Notes: generated from the sequence alone by a model not told the origin. A stretch of 64,000 bases of DNA from Chloranthus sessilifolius (GCA_021018995.1 CM037591.1:69653901-69717900); one strand, 5' to 3'. Counted from the stretch's first letter, positions 21,844-33,453 are shown. Translations and numbers: made by a program.

Positions 21844-22042
21844 TGGCGTGTGTAATACACACGCCAAAGTAACTCTGGGAGAAAGTGGCTTGGCGTGTGC
21901 AATACACACGCCAAAGCAAATCTGGACAAAGGTGGCTTGGCGTGTGTAATACACATGTCAAAGCAATTCTGGGAAAATTTTCTCTGGCGTGTTTATTACA
22001 CATGCCAAGTGCCATCAGGGGAAAGTGGGGCCTTTTAAGCCC
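21844..22042 (+). promoter_or_regulatory. palindrome array and TATA-like box, DUF7745-like gene
   Basis: Four palindromes start at 21844, 21890, 21938 and 21984 (46-48 bp apart). The first has arms TGGCGTGTG/CACACGCCA around TAATA. TATA-like CCTTTTAAGCCC follows at 22031-22042, and the first coding ATG is about 234 bases further on. Motif and spacing agree with the T1 LTR. Confidence 0.8.
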
Positions 22043-22275
22043 AAGAATGCATTCTTTTCTCCCTCTTTTGACTTTGACTTGGTATATTTTTGCTCCTATT
22101 TTTTCTTTTCTTACCCCAAGGTGGGTCCATCATCCTACATTGAATTGTATCTTGGGAACATCTTTGTACGACCACGGACCCACTTTCCGGCCCCGCCTCC
22201 CTTGAAGGGTCTAGGACCACAATACTTTCCTCTTTGGGAGTAGGGCCCAGTTTTCTAGGAAAGTGGCTTCAGAGC

Positions 22276-23453
22276 ATGAATGAGAGTGAGCTCGTGGATT
22301 TGGATCGGCTCGGCTTGTCCCATCTCTCAACTTTCCTTGAAGTTCCTCTGCTTTGGGATTTCAATTATGTCGTGGCTTCATCTTGGGAAGTTAACACCCA
22401 TGTCTTCCATTTTGGGAATCGTGGGTTAATCCCTACTCTCGAGGAGCTTTCCAATCTATCGGGTCTAAAGTTGCATAGAGAACTTGCCAGAGTACTGCCA
22501 AAATTGCATTATTCCAAAGCCACCCAGATCACCTTGGGCTTGAAGAAAAATGATTATGAGAAAAGTCTCATCGGCGGGCCCACTAAGTGTCTGTGAAATT
22601 CCTGAGAGAACTTTTCAGAGAGGAAAGCTTGCGAAAATTGCCAATCAAAAATCCTCATAATGTGAAGGCCTTTGCCCTTTGCCTCATCTCTGAGGTTCTC
22701 TTCTACACTAGGGGAGAGAGTTTCTCACTTGCACTCTGCAAACTCTTGACGGAATTAGAGGGAGGTCGCTCTGTAATGCATATGGTGCTGGCAGAGCTTT
22801 AATGCTACCTTGATGCCTTTGCTCTGGGCAAGGTGGAGAACCTTCGAGGATGTCCTATCTTGCTCCAAGTGTTGCTTGGGGAGCATCTTGCTATCTTGGG
22901 ACTCATGCCCCGCTTCTATGTTGCTTGTGGTGAGGTGCCCCGTTGCTTTTTGGGTAGATGCCCCATGCTTCCTCGAGGGGATATACAAGGGCTTAAACTT
23001 TGGCTGGCTGAAGCTGAGTTGGTGTGGAGGCTTCCTTGGTCAGACAAGACTTTCCCAATGGTTCGCTCCAGAGATCATTAGGGCATCACCCTCCTTGGTT
23101 TGACCGACAACACTTACTATTTCCCATTTCGAGTGTTGCGTTAGTTTGGTTGCCCTCAGCAGGTGCCCTGTGTGACAAAGTTGCCCCAATGTGAGTTAGT
23201 TTTCTCTCGGGGGTCATTCAGGGACATTGATAGGATAGCTGCCCTCTGGGAGACGCGTCAGTCGATACTTATGTGCGATCTAGAGCAGGGGAATTTGGTC
23301 CTGTCCTACCCGGAGTATGAGGCTTGGCTATTATCTAAGATGTTTCCTGCTTATCATCAGGATCAGACAAAGAGCAGTGATGTAAGGGGGCCTTGGCTGA
23401 GGAAGGAGACGATGCTTCAGAGCCATATTGAGCTATTGATGGATGAGAAGTGA
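22276..23453 (+). pseudogene. DUF7745-like cargo gene, near full length but broken
   Basis: About 390 codons. N-terminal part: LDRLGLSHLSTFLEVPLLWD, then NTHVFHFGNRGLIPTLEELS, which resembles the FTFPD-x-LVPTLEEYS signature I recall for plant DUF7745 proteins. The middle has AFALCLISEVLFYTRGE and GCPILLQVLLGEHLAI. The later part has LVWRLPW, GLTDNTYYFPFRVLR and FGCPQQVPC, again matching the family's order. One frameshift near 22590 and in-frame stops near 22801, 23079 and 23142 interrupt it. No introns are needed. Biochemical function of the family is not known to me. It lies on the plus strand, antisense to the T1 LTR, 3' of the PMD gene, with its own palindrome-TATA promoter. Confidence 0.7.
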
Positions 23454-23584
23454 ATCCTGCATGAAGCAGACGGTTAGAGCAGAGGTGGCAGAATGGAAAT
23501 TTTTTTGTTACTATGTTGCCACCTATGTTTAATTAATTGTGTATAAAAAGGGCAACTACCTTTGCTACAAAGCACGAGTTCGAA
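23454..23584. other. junction of T1 cargo region and E2
   Basis: Short AT-rich stretch after the DUF7745-like gene. E2 protease begins just after it with no LTR, primer site or gag, so the join is a truncation or recombination breakpoint. Confidence 0.5.
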
Positions 23585-26500
23585 TAGACCTAGGGTCTAC
23601 ACATTCTTTCGTGACCTGAATTCGTAGTAAGGGTGAAAGACATTCCCGAGCCCTTAGACTACATTTTAGATGTGTCAATCTGGACGGGGAGTGCAGTTAA
23701 AACCGATACCTTCTTTTGATCTGTGATGGTAAACATCAGGGGATATATAGACTACGAATTACAAGTAAAATTGATACTATTAAATATGCAAGGATTCGAT
23801 GTAATCCTTAGCATGGATTGGTTATCCATTCATGGTGGAAGTGTGGATTGTTGGAGGAAGATTGTTACAGTTCGCTCAGATAAGGGTAGATCATTCAATT
23901 TCCTCAGCATGCGATCGACTTTTGTACCACTCATTTCTGCAGTCCATGCACAGAAGATGATGAGGAATGGGTGTAGTGGATATCTGGAATTTTTGCAAGA
24001 AAATAAGGAAGGGAAGAAAGAGATAATGGACATTTCGGTAGCGTGTGACTTTGAAGATGTTTTTCTTGAAGAGTTGTCGGGATTACCACCTGATAGAGAA
24101 GTTGAGTTTCCTATAGACTTAGCCGTAGGTACGGAACTAGTGTCTAAAGCGTCGTACAGAATGGCCCCAGCTGAATTAAAAGAGTTGAAGAATCAACTAC
24201 AAGAGTTGTTAGACAAGGGTTTTATAAGACCGAGCGTGTCTCCTTGGGGAGCACTGGTCTTGTTCGGAAAGAAAAAGGATGGGTAGATGAGACTATGCAT
24301 CGACTAGCGCCAACTCAACAAACTGACAATTAAGAACCGATACCCACTTCTAAGGATCGATGATCTATTTGATCAATTACAGGGTGCCAGATTCTTTTCA
24401 AAGATTAATTTGAGACCCGGGTATCACCAATTGAAGGTCAAGGCCGAAGATATTCAGAAGACGACATTCAGGACTAGATATGGGCATTATGAATTTCTAG
24501 TGATGCCTTTTGGCTTGACAAATGCAGTTGCATCCTTCATGGATATCATGAATAGGGTGTTCAAGCCACATCTTGACACGTGTGTCGTAGTATTTGTGGA
24601 TGACATACTTATATACTCAAGAACAAAAGAAGAGCATGAGCAGCATCTACAAATCTCATTGCAGACATTACGAGAGCAGCAACTATATGTGAAGCTTAAC
24701 AAATGTGAATTTTGGTTCGAGTAGGTGAGCTTTTTGGGACATGTTGTCTTCGAAGCAGGAATCAAAGTGGATCCAGCTAAGATAGAGGTCATGGTACAAT
24801 GGGAACAACCTAAGATGGTCACCGAAGTGAGAAGTTTTCTAGGTTTGGCTAGATACTACCGAAGGTTTGTGGAAGGGTTTTCAAGCTTTCTGGTTCGCTT
24901 ACACAATTAACAAGGAAGAATACAAATTTGAATTGACCGAAGCATGCGAGAACAATTTTCAGTAATTGAAGAGAAGGCTTACTTCAGCACCAGTGCTTGC
25001 TATCCCAACCGGCACTGGCAAATTTATAGTGTTCAGTGATGCGTCGCACAGTGGCTTGGGTTGTGTACTCAACCAAGACAAGAAGGTTATTGCTTATGGA
25101 TCCAGACAACTTAAGGATTATGAGAAGAAATATCTTATGCATGACCTTGAGTTAGCAGCCATGATTTTTGCACTGAAGATATAGAGACATTATTTATATG
25201 GTGAAACCTTTGAGATCTTCACGGACCACAAGAGTCTCAAGTATTTATTCACACGGGAAGACTTGAACATGAGACAAAGAAAGTGGATTGAATTTCTTAA
25301 AGACTATTATTGTTCCATACAGTATCATCCAGGCAAGGCGAACATCGTTGTCGATGCTTTGAGTCGTAAGACTTTGGCCCAATTGTCAAATTTGATTTTG
25401 GGGCTTCATCGATGGAAGTTGTTAGAACACTTATCTTTATGTGATGCACGGCTTGAGGTGAAAGCTTCAGGAGCTTTTCAAGCAAATGTCGTGATCAGAC
25501 CAGTGATCTTTGACCAGGTTGGTGAATTACAGATGAAAGATGCCATGCTATTGAAAATTCGACAAGGAGTGCTAGACGGTACTAATCGAGAATTCTCTAT
25601 AAAGAGTGATGGATCACTATTGTACAAGGGAAGATTATGCATTCCTACGGATGTCGATCTGTAGCAAACTATTTTGGATGAGGCACATAAGTCATCATAT
25701 GCTATCCACTCGGGAAGCACTAAGATGTATTAGGATTTGAAGAAAGGATTTTGGTGGAGAGGCTTGAAAAAGGACATCGCGGAGTATGTTTCAAGGTGCC
25801 TGATATGTCAATAGGTGAAAGTGGATCACCGATACCCATCCGAGTTACTACAACCATTACCTATACTAGAGTAGAAGTGGGAATCAATGTCAATGGATTT
25901 CATATTAGGATTGCCAAAAACTCTAAAGACGCACAATGTGATTTGGGTGATTGTTGATAGGCTCACAAAATCAGCCCATTTCTTACCTTATAACACCATC
26001 TATACTGTAAGTAAACTCGCAGACATGTACAAGAAAGAGATCGTCCATTTGTAAGACATTCCCAAAAGTATTATTTCAGATAGAGACCCGTTGTATACTT
26101 CTCAATTTTGACAAAAATTTTAAGAAGGGATGGGCACTAGACTAGACTTCAGTTCAGCATTTCATCTACAAACAGATGGCTAGACTGAGAGGGTAAATCG
26201 GATCATAGAAGATATGTTACGAGCCTGCATGCTTGATTTTTAGGGGTCATGGGATCAATATTTGCCATTGATTGAGTTTGCATATAATAATAGCTTCCAG
26301 ATGAGTATCGGCATGACTCCCTATGAAGCATTGTATTGTCGAAGATGTCGATCTCCGATTAATTGGAAAGAGACGGGAGAGAAGTTCATATTGGGGCCTG
26401 AGATTCTAGAACGTACCACCAAGACGGTACGCTTTATTAGAGAACGATTGAAGGTCGCATAAAGTAGACAAAAGAGCTACGTGAACCTCAAGAGGGCAAA

Positions 26501-27017
26501 CGTGGAGTTTCAGGTAAACTTAATCCTATATTTCGATGAGTTATATGTTTATAGGCATATGTACATTATAAATGTTGACATGGTATCATACTTTCAGTTG
26601 GGAGACAATGTCTTCATTAGAATTTCGCCGACTAAGGGCGTTATGCATTTTGGAAAACGTGGCAAGTTGAGTCCGCGATACATTGGACCATTTGAAGTCT
26701 TGGGACGTGTTGGAGAAGTCCCTTACTGAGTTACACTACCACCGCAACTCTCCAGCATGCATGATGTATTTCATGTCTCAATGCTATGACAGTACGTCAA
26801 GGACCCAACGCACGTATTAGATTACCAACTGATTGAGATTTAAGAAGACTTGATCGTCAAGGAAGAATCGGTGCAAATTCTTGATTGGAGGGAACAAGTA
26901 CTATACACAAAGAAAATTCCACTGGTACTTGTCATATGGCGGAACCATTCACAAGAGGAAGCCACATGGGAACGCGAGTCAAATATCCGTGACTCGTATC
27001 CACAACTTTTTGGGTAA
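23585..27017 (+). pseudogene. pol: E2 pol remnant (PR-RT-RH-INT-chromodomain)
   Basis: The protease active-site block IDLGSTHSFV is near 23586, followed by the later GFDVILSMDWL. RT is well preserved at 24050-24900: [40 protein letters not shown] and catalytic [11 protein letters not shown] near 24595. RNase H (ECO-type) covers 24966-25370, with [11 protein letters not shown] and DALSRKT. Integrase runs 25660-26730 with CLIC, ISDRDPLYTS and G-TERVNR, but several stops. The chromodomain-like tail with NHSQEEATWERES ends at 27017. Stops lie near 24284, 24308, 24723 and 26116. An 84-bp intron-like segment lies at 26514-26597. Confidence 0.9.
26514..26597 (+). other. intron-like segment in E2 integrase
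   Basis: GTAAACT begins the segment after ...NVEFQ and CATACTTTCAG ends it before LGDNVFIRISPTKG. Position is identical to the E1 segment but the sequence is unrelated and the length differs (84 versus 78 bp). Here the segment is fully open, so an in-frame insertion cannot be excluded for this copy alone. Confidence 0.6.
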
Positions 27018-27264
27018 ATTGAGGTAAATGATACTATAAGTTAAACAGAAATGCAACACAATGTGTAAGAACATATATTCCAGTATACTGTAACCATTTA
27101 ACACAAAAAAGAATGTGTGATGATGTGTTTAAGGGATTAGATGTAAATCAATAATAAAATTAGTTATAGGGTATGAATGAGGTAAGAAGTGAGTGAAAGA
27201 ACTAATGGAAAAGGAACAGAGCAGAAAAATAAACGAAATAAGCCAAAGTGCTGAAATCACATGC
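27018..27264 (+). other. E2 spacer between pol and additional ORF
   Basis: AT-rich sequence of about 250 bases without a coding signal. Confidence 0.4.
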
Positions 27265-27274
27265 ACGAGATTTG

Positions 27275-27398
27275 AGTCACTCGCACGGCTGTCTCAAAGG
27301 GTCATGCGAGAGAACTGATCTTATCAGTTGCTCGCACGACTCTCATAAGGGTTTAGATTTCTGAAAGGTCGCTCGCGTGACTGTCAATCTATTTAAAG
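27275..27398 (+). promoter_or_regulatory. TCGCTCGCGCGA-type sites and TATA-like box, E2 additional ORF
   Basis: Three sites related to AGTCGC-N4-GCGACT lie at 27275-27290, 27327-27342 and 27367-27385, then TATA-like TCTATTTAAAG (27388-27398). The ORF starts at 27642. A perfect copy of the same motif opens the array in the E2 LTR (30335-30350). Confidence 0.65.
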
Positions 27399-27641
27399 CC
27401 TATGGACTCCATTTCTTTCAAATTTTTAGGCGCGAAGTTTCCCAAAGCTAGGGTATTTGTTCCCCAACCTTCCAAATTACATCCTCACGTCGTTTCTGGG
27501 TCGATTCACTTCAGATTTTCTTTGGATTCTCCACCATCAAGCATCATCCGAGGTTTTTCTTTCACGCGTGGGGTAAAACTCTATCGTTTAACCTAAATTT
27601 TTCTAAATCTTATTTTTTTTTTTTTTTTAAATCCTTAGAAG

Positions 27642-28921
27642 ATGGGACCAAAGAAGGTTTCCTCTTCAAAACCCCCACCATATAAGAAAGATAAGGTTGC
27701 TCCTCCACCCGTTGTGAGGGAACAACCTACAGAGTGGTGGGAATCAAGAAAATTTGTAATGGGTTGGGTAAACCATTGTAGCTTATTCGAGGATCGTGAT
27801 TCAACCAAATGGACCCTCAAATATATGACCGATGCCGACCTAAAATTTCTTATCAAACCGTCCCACACGCACTACTGCCCTAGACTTGTACGCCTATTTT
27901 AGCAAAAGCTCCGAATGAACAATGATCAAACGAAATTCACAGTCGAGATTGACGGCTACATATTTCACTTTGATTTTGATGACATCTCCATTGCGATGGG
28001 CTGCCCATCATCTTATGTTGAGGGTGGACCCTTGCAACCGTTAAACCAAGCTAAAATACCCTTTCTAGAGATTGTCGCTGATATGACCAAAGGGTTGACC
28101 AGGTCTGGGATATCGGTCAAACGTGTCCAGTTGCCGGCCCACATGTTACCTCTAGACATAATATTTAGGAAGAATCTTTTCCCAATGGGGCATGAGCAGG
28201 AGAGGAGGGACGCACTTCTATAGACCTTGTATTCAGCTTACCAACAGAAGTATTCTCCGCTCTTGCGGTTGTAACAAATGGCATGGTATATGCCAGGAAC
28301 AATGCAAGGCAAGGTTCCCAGAAGCATCCCCTTACGAGGCTACCATATGCCCGACTGATTACCTATATGATTGAAACTCATGTCAATGAGAATGGGGAGA
28401 AGTTCCCAATATTATCTAAAGAACCACGTATGACTAGAAATGTCAAAGTTTATAAATATGAGGACTTAAAAGGGAGGCTCAGTAGTCTAGAGAATAGCAT
28501 CAAATGCCATAAGACTAAAGAGCTAGCCCGCCAGGCCCAGCAACAACAACAACAACAGCAACCACCTCAGCAACGTTATGTCGAGTCAGACCAATGGGCT
28601 CAGTATCTGAAGCCACCACATCAAGCCCACGGACAGCCACCGATTCCTCCATATGGTGGTGCCGATTTTACAGCTAAGTTATTCTGGCGAATGGACCTCC
28701 AGGACCTTGCACTCCAACAAATACAATAGCTGAACGAGTTGCATACACGTTAGCTCTACTACCACGAGGAAATGATATGTGACATGATGTGATTTGCATA
28801 TCCGTCAGACTACCTCCAGCGTATGGCTGCAGCACGAGCCTACGTGCCTGAGGTGTCGAGTTCAGGAGCCGGAGGAGCAGCTCATGATGACGAGGACCAG
28901 CTAGGTGGTGAGGAGGATTAG
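27642..28921 (+). pseudogene. E2 additional ORF, longest copy
   Basis: MGPKKVSSSKPPP starts a basic N-terminus, then TEWWESRKFVMGWVNHCSLF, CPRLVRLF (stop at 27899), KFTVEIDGYIFHFDFDDISI, RVQLPAHMLPLDIIFRKNLF and QERRDALL. After a frame change come ARLITYMIETHV and PRMTRNVKVYKYEDLKGRLS, then a Gln-rich tract (CAA/CAG repeats, about 28538-28575) and an acidic tail ending HDDEDQLGGEED at 28921. The CPRLVRLF and F-x-FDDIS-x-AMGCP order resembles the plant transposon-protein domain as I recall it. E1 and E4 carry homologues in the same place. Four or more stops and at least one frameshift make it inactive. No reverse transcriptase or integrase motif is present, so this is cargo, not pol. Confidence 0.75.
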
Positions 28922-29543
28922 CCAAGAGGCTATAGTTATGGGATATTTTCTTACTGTTATGTTTTATATTGCACTGTTTGAAATTTTGAGGATATTTAGA
29001 AATTTGAACAATGGTGGAATGAGTTTTCGATAGTTTATGCATCGTCGCATGGGTGTCATGCTGAAAAAGAAACAAATTGTAACTTTTCGTAACTTTTTGA
29101 ATAGTAATCAGTTGTAAGTAGTTTGTATAAATTTTGGTTCATGTGGACATGTTTTGTGAAAGGATTTTATTTTGAATGAGTTTCTCTATGATTTGTAATA
29201 GATGTGTGAATGGTCGGATAATTCATGTATGATTTAATGGTTTGATTGCTAATGGTTGATTGTAAAGAATGATGAGATGTGTATGACTTTTATGGTTAGA
29301 ATGGATGTGAGTAATGATGTGAGTGTGCAGGTGTCACGTACGCAATTACGTGTGTGTTTGCAGGAAATGTTAATAGTTGTGGTCGATGTGATAGGATACA
29401 AAAATGTATGCATTTTGTCTAAAATGGCGGTATGCCGGTACATGAACAGGTGTCTCTTTGGAATAAGTATATGATTAATTGCATGAATGAGTTACACGCA
29501 AATGGTGTATGTGTGGTTAATTTTCAAGGATGAAAATTTTATA
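28922..29543 (+). other. E2 3' untranslated region
   Basis: AT-rich sequence between the additional ORF and polypurine tract, with no coding signal. Confidence 0.5.
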
Positions 29544-29555
29544 AGTTGGGGAGAA
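29544..29555 (+). other. E2 polypurine tract
   Basis: AGTTGGGGAGAA immediately precedes TGTAACGACCCC, the 3' LTR start; this is the expected plus-strand primer position. Confidence 0.8.
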
Positions 29556-30334
29556 TGTAACGACCCCAAAACTTAGGAAAATGTGTCAACCAACTCGGTA
29601 CGTGTGTCGGTACGGCGTAGTGTACAGTGCCGGGTTTGAACTTAGTGTGAGTGAGAATACTCGAACGCCTAAGTCAGGTGTGAGTGGGTAACAAGTGAAC
29701 TACGTTATGTGTGATACACCCAAGGTGTGGTGTTTATGTTTCACAAGGGAACCACCTAGGTTATAAGAAAAGAGTAAGACCATTGGGTTACTTTTGCCTT
29801 GCAAATTCTAAAGACAGAGAGAGGGTGGGTTTGAGAAAGAGGAGAGAAGGAAGGCAGGGAGCTTAAGGAAATTGTGTGAGTTGAGATCGAGATCGTAGAT
29901 GACCTAGCGAGTTATTGCTCTTTCATCTTGATCATTGACTCAAGAGATGATCTAAGGAGTGTCTGTGTTAAAAATTTTTGAAGAGATTTGAGATGAGGAA
30001 CATTCCTCAAGCATAGATTATTGATCTCCCTCTCTATCTGCATTAGGAGCTTCAAATATCATAAAGAAATTGAGAAGAAGGATCGCGGTAGTGATCGTGG
30101 GAGCGCGGACTCCGAAACCTTCAATGGCATTGATGGATACATTCATTTGACCTCAAATCCATGCCAAATAAATGAGGTAAGATCTTGTATTTTGAGTAGA
30201 TCGGTTAGAGATTAAATGTCATAAATGGGGGGGCAATGAATGCCCTAAATGTATTATAATTAATGTATGAGAGTTTGGTAAAAGGAGAAAGAGAAAGACA
30301 ATCCAATTTGAAGAAGAAACCCCAAAACCTCGAA

Positions 30335-30560
30335 AGTCGCTCGCGCGACTTTGAGACTCGCTCGCGCAACTTAGATTTGCTTGCGTGAGAGAGGCTTTAG
30401 AATAGGTGTGAAATGGTGTTTGATCAGTCGCTCGCATGACTGAGATGGAATCGGAGAAGTTGCTTGCGCGACATCAACCTCGCTCACAAGACTGATGCAG
30501 GCCATGAGCTCATGAAATACAAACAAGCCACAGTCGCTCGAGCGAGCTCGCGAGACTGTG
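30335..30560 (+). promoter_or_regulatory. AGTCGC-N4-GCGACT array in E2 LTR
   Basis: AGTCGCTCGCGCGACT at 30335-30350 is followed by about six diverged copies. The last unit (about 30534-30557) contains CGCTCGAGCG, the E1 motif, inside the E2-type arms. Confidence 0.7.
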
Positions 30561-31602
30561 AGGTGCCATATGATTTCGCCATGACCTCGAGCTCATGCCG
30601 ACGATCGAGCAAGTTAAGGCAGTTTTTTATTTTTCTTTGAGAACTCTCCAAATCTTTTGTTTGTGTATTCTTTTAAGCTTCAGATAATGGTAATTGAGTA
30701 CCTTAAAAATATAGGTTGGATGTTGACTATCGCATAAGGATTCTCGCTCCATTTTGTATGATTTAACGTGAACTTCATAAGAGGTAGGGGAATTCATTAC
30801 CATGCCTTCCGATACAATTGTATGGATGACTTGTAAATGAGACAAGCATATGTGTGTACATGTGTAAATAAGATAAATGTGTGTTAAGCGTGATAAGTGT
30901 GACAAGTAAATGGATAATTGAATGCGATAAGTGAATGTGAATTATGTCATAAGTGAATGTGAAACAAATGATAAGTGTGTGTGTGTGTGAACAAAATGAG
31001 CAAGCATGTGAAACTCCAACTATAGTTGTAATTAAATCACACTGATTCAATTACACGGTGAATAACTACAAGTTAGTTTGCACTATGATTTCAGGTTTCC
31101 TTGAAACGAATCTCAATCATGTTACATTTTGTGGACTGGCTACGGTCATCGTGGTTCAAGTGGCCCTATTAACTAAGCTCAGGGGCTTGTAGTCGTGGTT
31201 CAAGTGACCCTATTAACTAAGCTCAAGGGCTTGGCAGTCTGTAAATTGTTTAGTGAACGACGGTGGTTCTGGGATTCCCATCGATATTACTTGGGCTCCC
31301 AATGCTATACATGCTTGGGAGGTGATTTAAGTTAAGCTTTTAAGTTAATTCTGAGACCTGTGAAACATAAGAAAAGAAGTTAAATAAGAACTTGAGAAAC
31401 TAGTATATGTGTGTGCACTACATATCAGTTATATCATTGCATATGTCTAAAAGATTCAATTGCGATATATGTGCTTTAAATTTCAGTCATATGATCTATG
31501 CTTTATGATATGCTATGCATGCTTGTGATATTCCTCTATTGAGCTTAGATATAACTCACCCTTCGACTATACATCACTAGTGCAAATACGGAGATAAGCC
31601 TT

Positions 31603-31683
31603 GAGGATTCTGGCTGTGAGGAAGATTCCGACTATATACTGGAGGAGGAGTGAGATCTTCTACCAGAGGACTATTTCCCTTAA
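31603..31683 (+). other. acidic peptide-like frame in E2 LTR
   Basis: Reads EDSGCEEDSDYILEEE, one TGA, DLLPEDYFP, stop. It follows GAGCTTAGATATAACTCACCC (about 31540-31560). Same position and layout as in family A, E1 and E4. Confidence 0.5.
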
Positions 31684-32083
31684 AGGATCGTTTGAGAGAT
31701 AGATTTTGTGAGACAATTGTGTAAGGCTCAGTATGTCCAGCCTTCTTATTTTTTAGAACAACGAATTATGGATTTGTATATGGTCATTTGAACCACTGTT
31801 TGGATGATGATTATCATCGGTGGTTCGTTTCAGTTATGTCAAGTTTATGGGTTGCATAAGGACAGAACCGTTATTTGGTACTACTTTGGGTTAATTGTTT
31901 TATTAAATAGAATGGAATTATCTTTCGGCCATGGTTTGGATGACTCCATCGGTGTGATTATGGTTGATTGCTTTGTTCTACACTATGTGGATGTGCCAAG
32001 TGTTCTATATGATATGATAAGGGATCACCTTAACGGGTGATCTGACGGTCCGGGTTTCGGGTTAGGAAATTCGAGCTGTCACA

Positions 32084-32926
32084 TTTCTAGAGAAGAGTCT
32101 ACACCCACCCAGAGTGCAGCTCAAGTCCTTTCTTTGAAAACCTCAAAGTGAACCTTGAATTTTCAAAAGGAACAAGCTTGAGTGAAGAGAATTAGTGAAG
32201 AGAATTGGTGAGTTTGGGCATGGAAGGGGGTCTTTTTATGGGTATCAGGTTAATTACGTGATTGGGAGTATGTGCACAATTGAACAATTGCGCGCATGAA
32301 GTCATGAGTGCAATTGAATCCTATGCGCTTAATCCAATTTTGAGTCGGTCACTAACTCGAGAGTGACCGGGTGATTGGCTCAGTTGCGTTTCCTAGTTCC
32401 ACTGTGCTTGGAACAAATTACGTGCATGAACTCATGCGCATAATCCAATTATGCGCTTGATGCCATGCGCGTGATCGAGGAATTTAGGCGGTCTTGGGAT
32501 TTGGAGACCCAATCCAACTCTGGACCAATTGCGGCCCAGGGTGGTGTGCGCAATCAATTGCGCGTTTGAAGCCAAACGCGTAATCAGGTCTAAGGGTGGT
32601 CCACGGGATTGAATAATCTGATCCAAATTGGACAAATTACGTGCATCTGTCCCTGTGTGCAATCGAATTGCGCGCCTATGTTCAGGCGCATAATTTGGGA
32701 TCCTCCTAGGCCAAATCGGGTCCGAGTCAATGGATTGAGGTTTCAACCCGTATCTTCCCATATACTTTTTGTATGGAGTATGAGTCTCGAATGTTGGGTT
32801 TTAGGATCTTCGGAGAGGGTCAGTTCCTTTTCGGAGATCCTGGGCAAGGTCAAAGGTTGATGGAACAGGTTTGTATATTCTAAGAGGGAAAAAATGGGGT
32901 GTTGTTTCAGCTTTTATTCGTACTAA
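32084..32926 (-). mobile_element. LTR-like fragment with hairpin array
   Basis: Follows the E2 LTR end directly. The array at 32285-32695 is followed on the minus strand by TATA-like CCATAAAAAGACCCC (near 32230) and leader-like sequence, so I read it as the U3-R part of an unassigned minus-strand LTR. No coding region or defined ends are visible. Confidence 0.4.
32285..32695 (-). promoter_or_regulatory. ATTRYGCGC hairpin array with covarying arms
   Basis: About six imperfect palindromes of 28-31 bp, near 32285, 32418, 32449, 32557, 32636 and 32666. Outer half-sites are variants of ATTACGCGC/GCGCATAAT; inner arms differ between units but stay complementary in several (CATGA/TCATG, TTTG/CAAA, CCT/AGG). 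Confidence 0.65.
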
Positions 32927-33453
32927 GTCTTAACCTATTGCAAGCGCACAATGGAAATTGTAGCACTAGTATAGGATTGTTCCCACGAAGAAGGTGATTA
33001 TTCTTATATGTTCGTATTTTTAAAAACTTTTTTTTGTCTTCTAAGAACCAAAACTACTGGAGAAATATAAATAAAAGAATGAGTTATTTAAACTAATTAC
33101 AGAAAATAAATCTAAATCCTCCTCCTTCTAGATTATAATCGTCAATCACAATCCTTCATAACTCGATTGTTTACAAAATAAAGTACCATTACACCATATC
33201 TCAGTCCTCTAGAATTTGGGCGTTGATGTGCTCTAAATTTGTACTAAAGTCTTAACCTTTTGAAAGCGCACAATGGAAGTTACAGGACTACTATAGGATT
33301 GTTCTTACGAGGAAGTGATTCTCTCATATGTTCTCTTTCTTCTAAAAACTTATATTTGTCTTATAAGATTCTAAATTACGAGAGAAATATGAATAAATGA
33401 ATGGTTTGTTTATACTAATTACAGAAAATAAATCTAAATCCTCCTCCTTCCTA
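32927..33453 (+). repeat. common plant repeat, copies 2 and 3
   Basis: Two diverged direct copies, about 32927-33120 and 33240-33430, each with AGTCTTAACC, GCGCACAATGGAA, CTATAGGATTGTTC or similar and GAGAAATATRAATAAA, then ACAGAAAATAAATCTAAATCC. They match the repeat at 1-240 on the other strand. Confidence 0.65.

Larger units (their letters stand above)
23585..32083 (+). mobile_element. Ty3/gypsy chromovirus element E2, 5'-truncated
   Basis: Order: partial protease, RT, RNase H, integrase with intron-like segment, chromodomain-like tail, palindrome promoter, additional ORF, polypurine tract (about 29544-29555), 3' LTR. It is a Tekay-type chromovirus related to E1 but a distinct family by LTR sequence and palindrome motif. 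The 5' LTR, primer site and gag are absent from the window. Confidence 0.85.
29556..32083 (+). mobile_element. E2 3' LTR
   Basis: Starts TGTAACGACCCC and ends GAGCTGTCACA (32083), giving TG...CA ends and about 2.5 kb. It holds the TCGCTCGCGCGA array (30335-30560), a direct duplication of GTGGTTCAAGTGRCCCTATT (about 31150 and 31194) and the acidic frame at 31603-31683. Confidence 0.85.
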
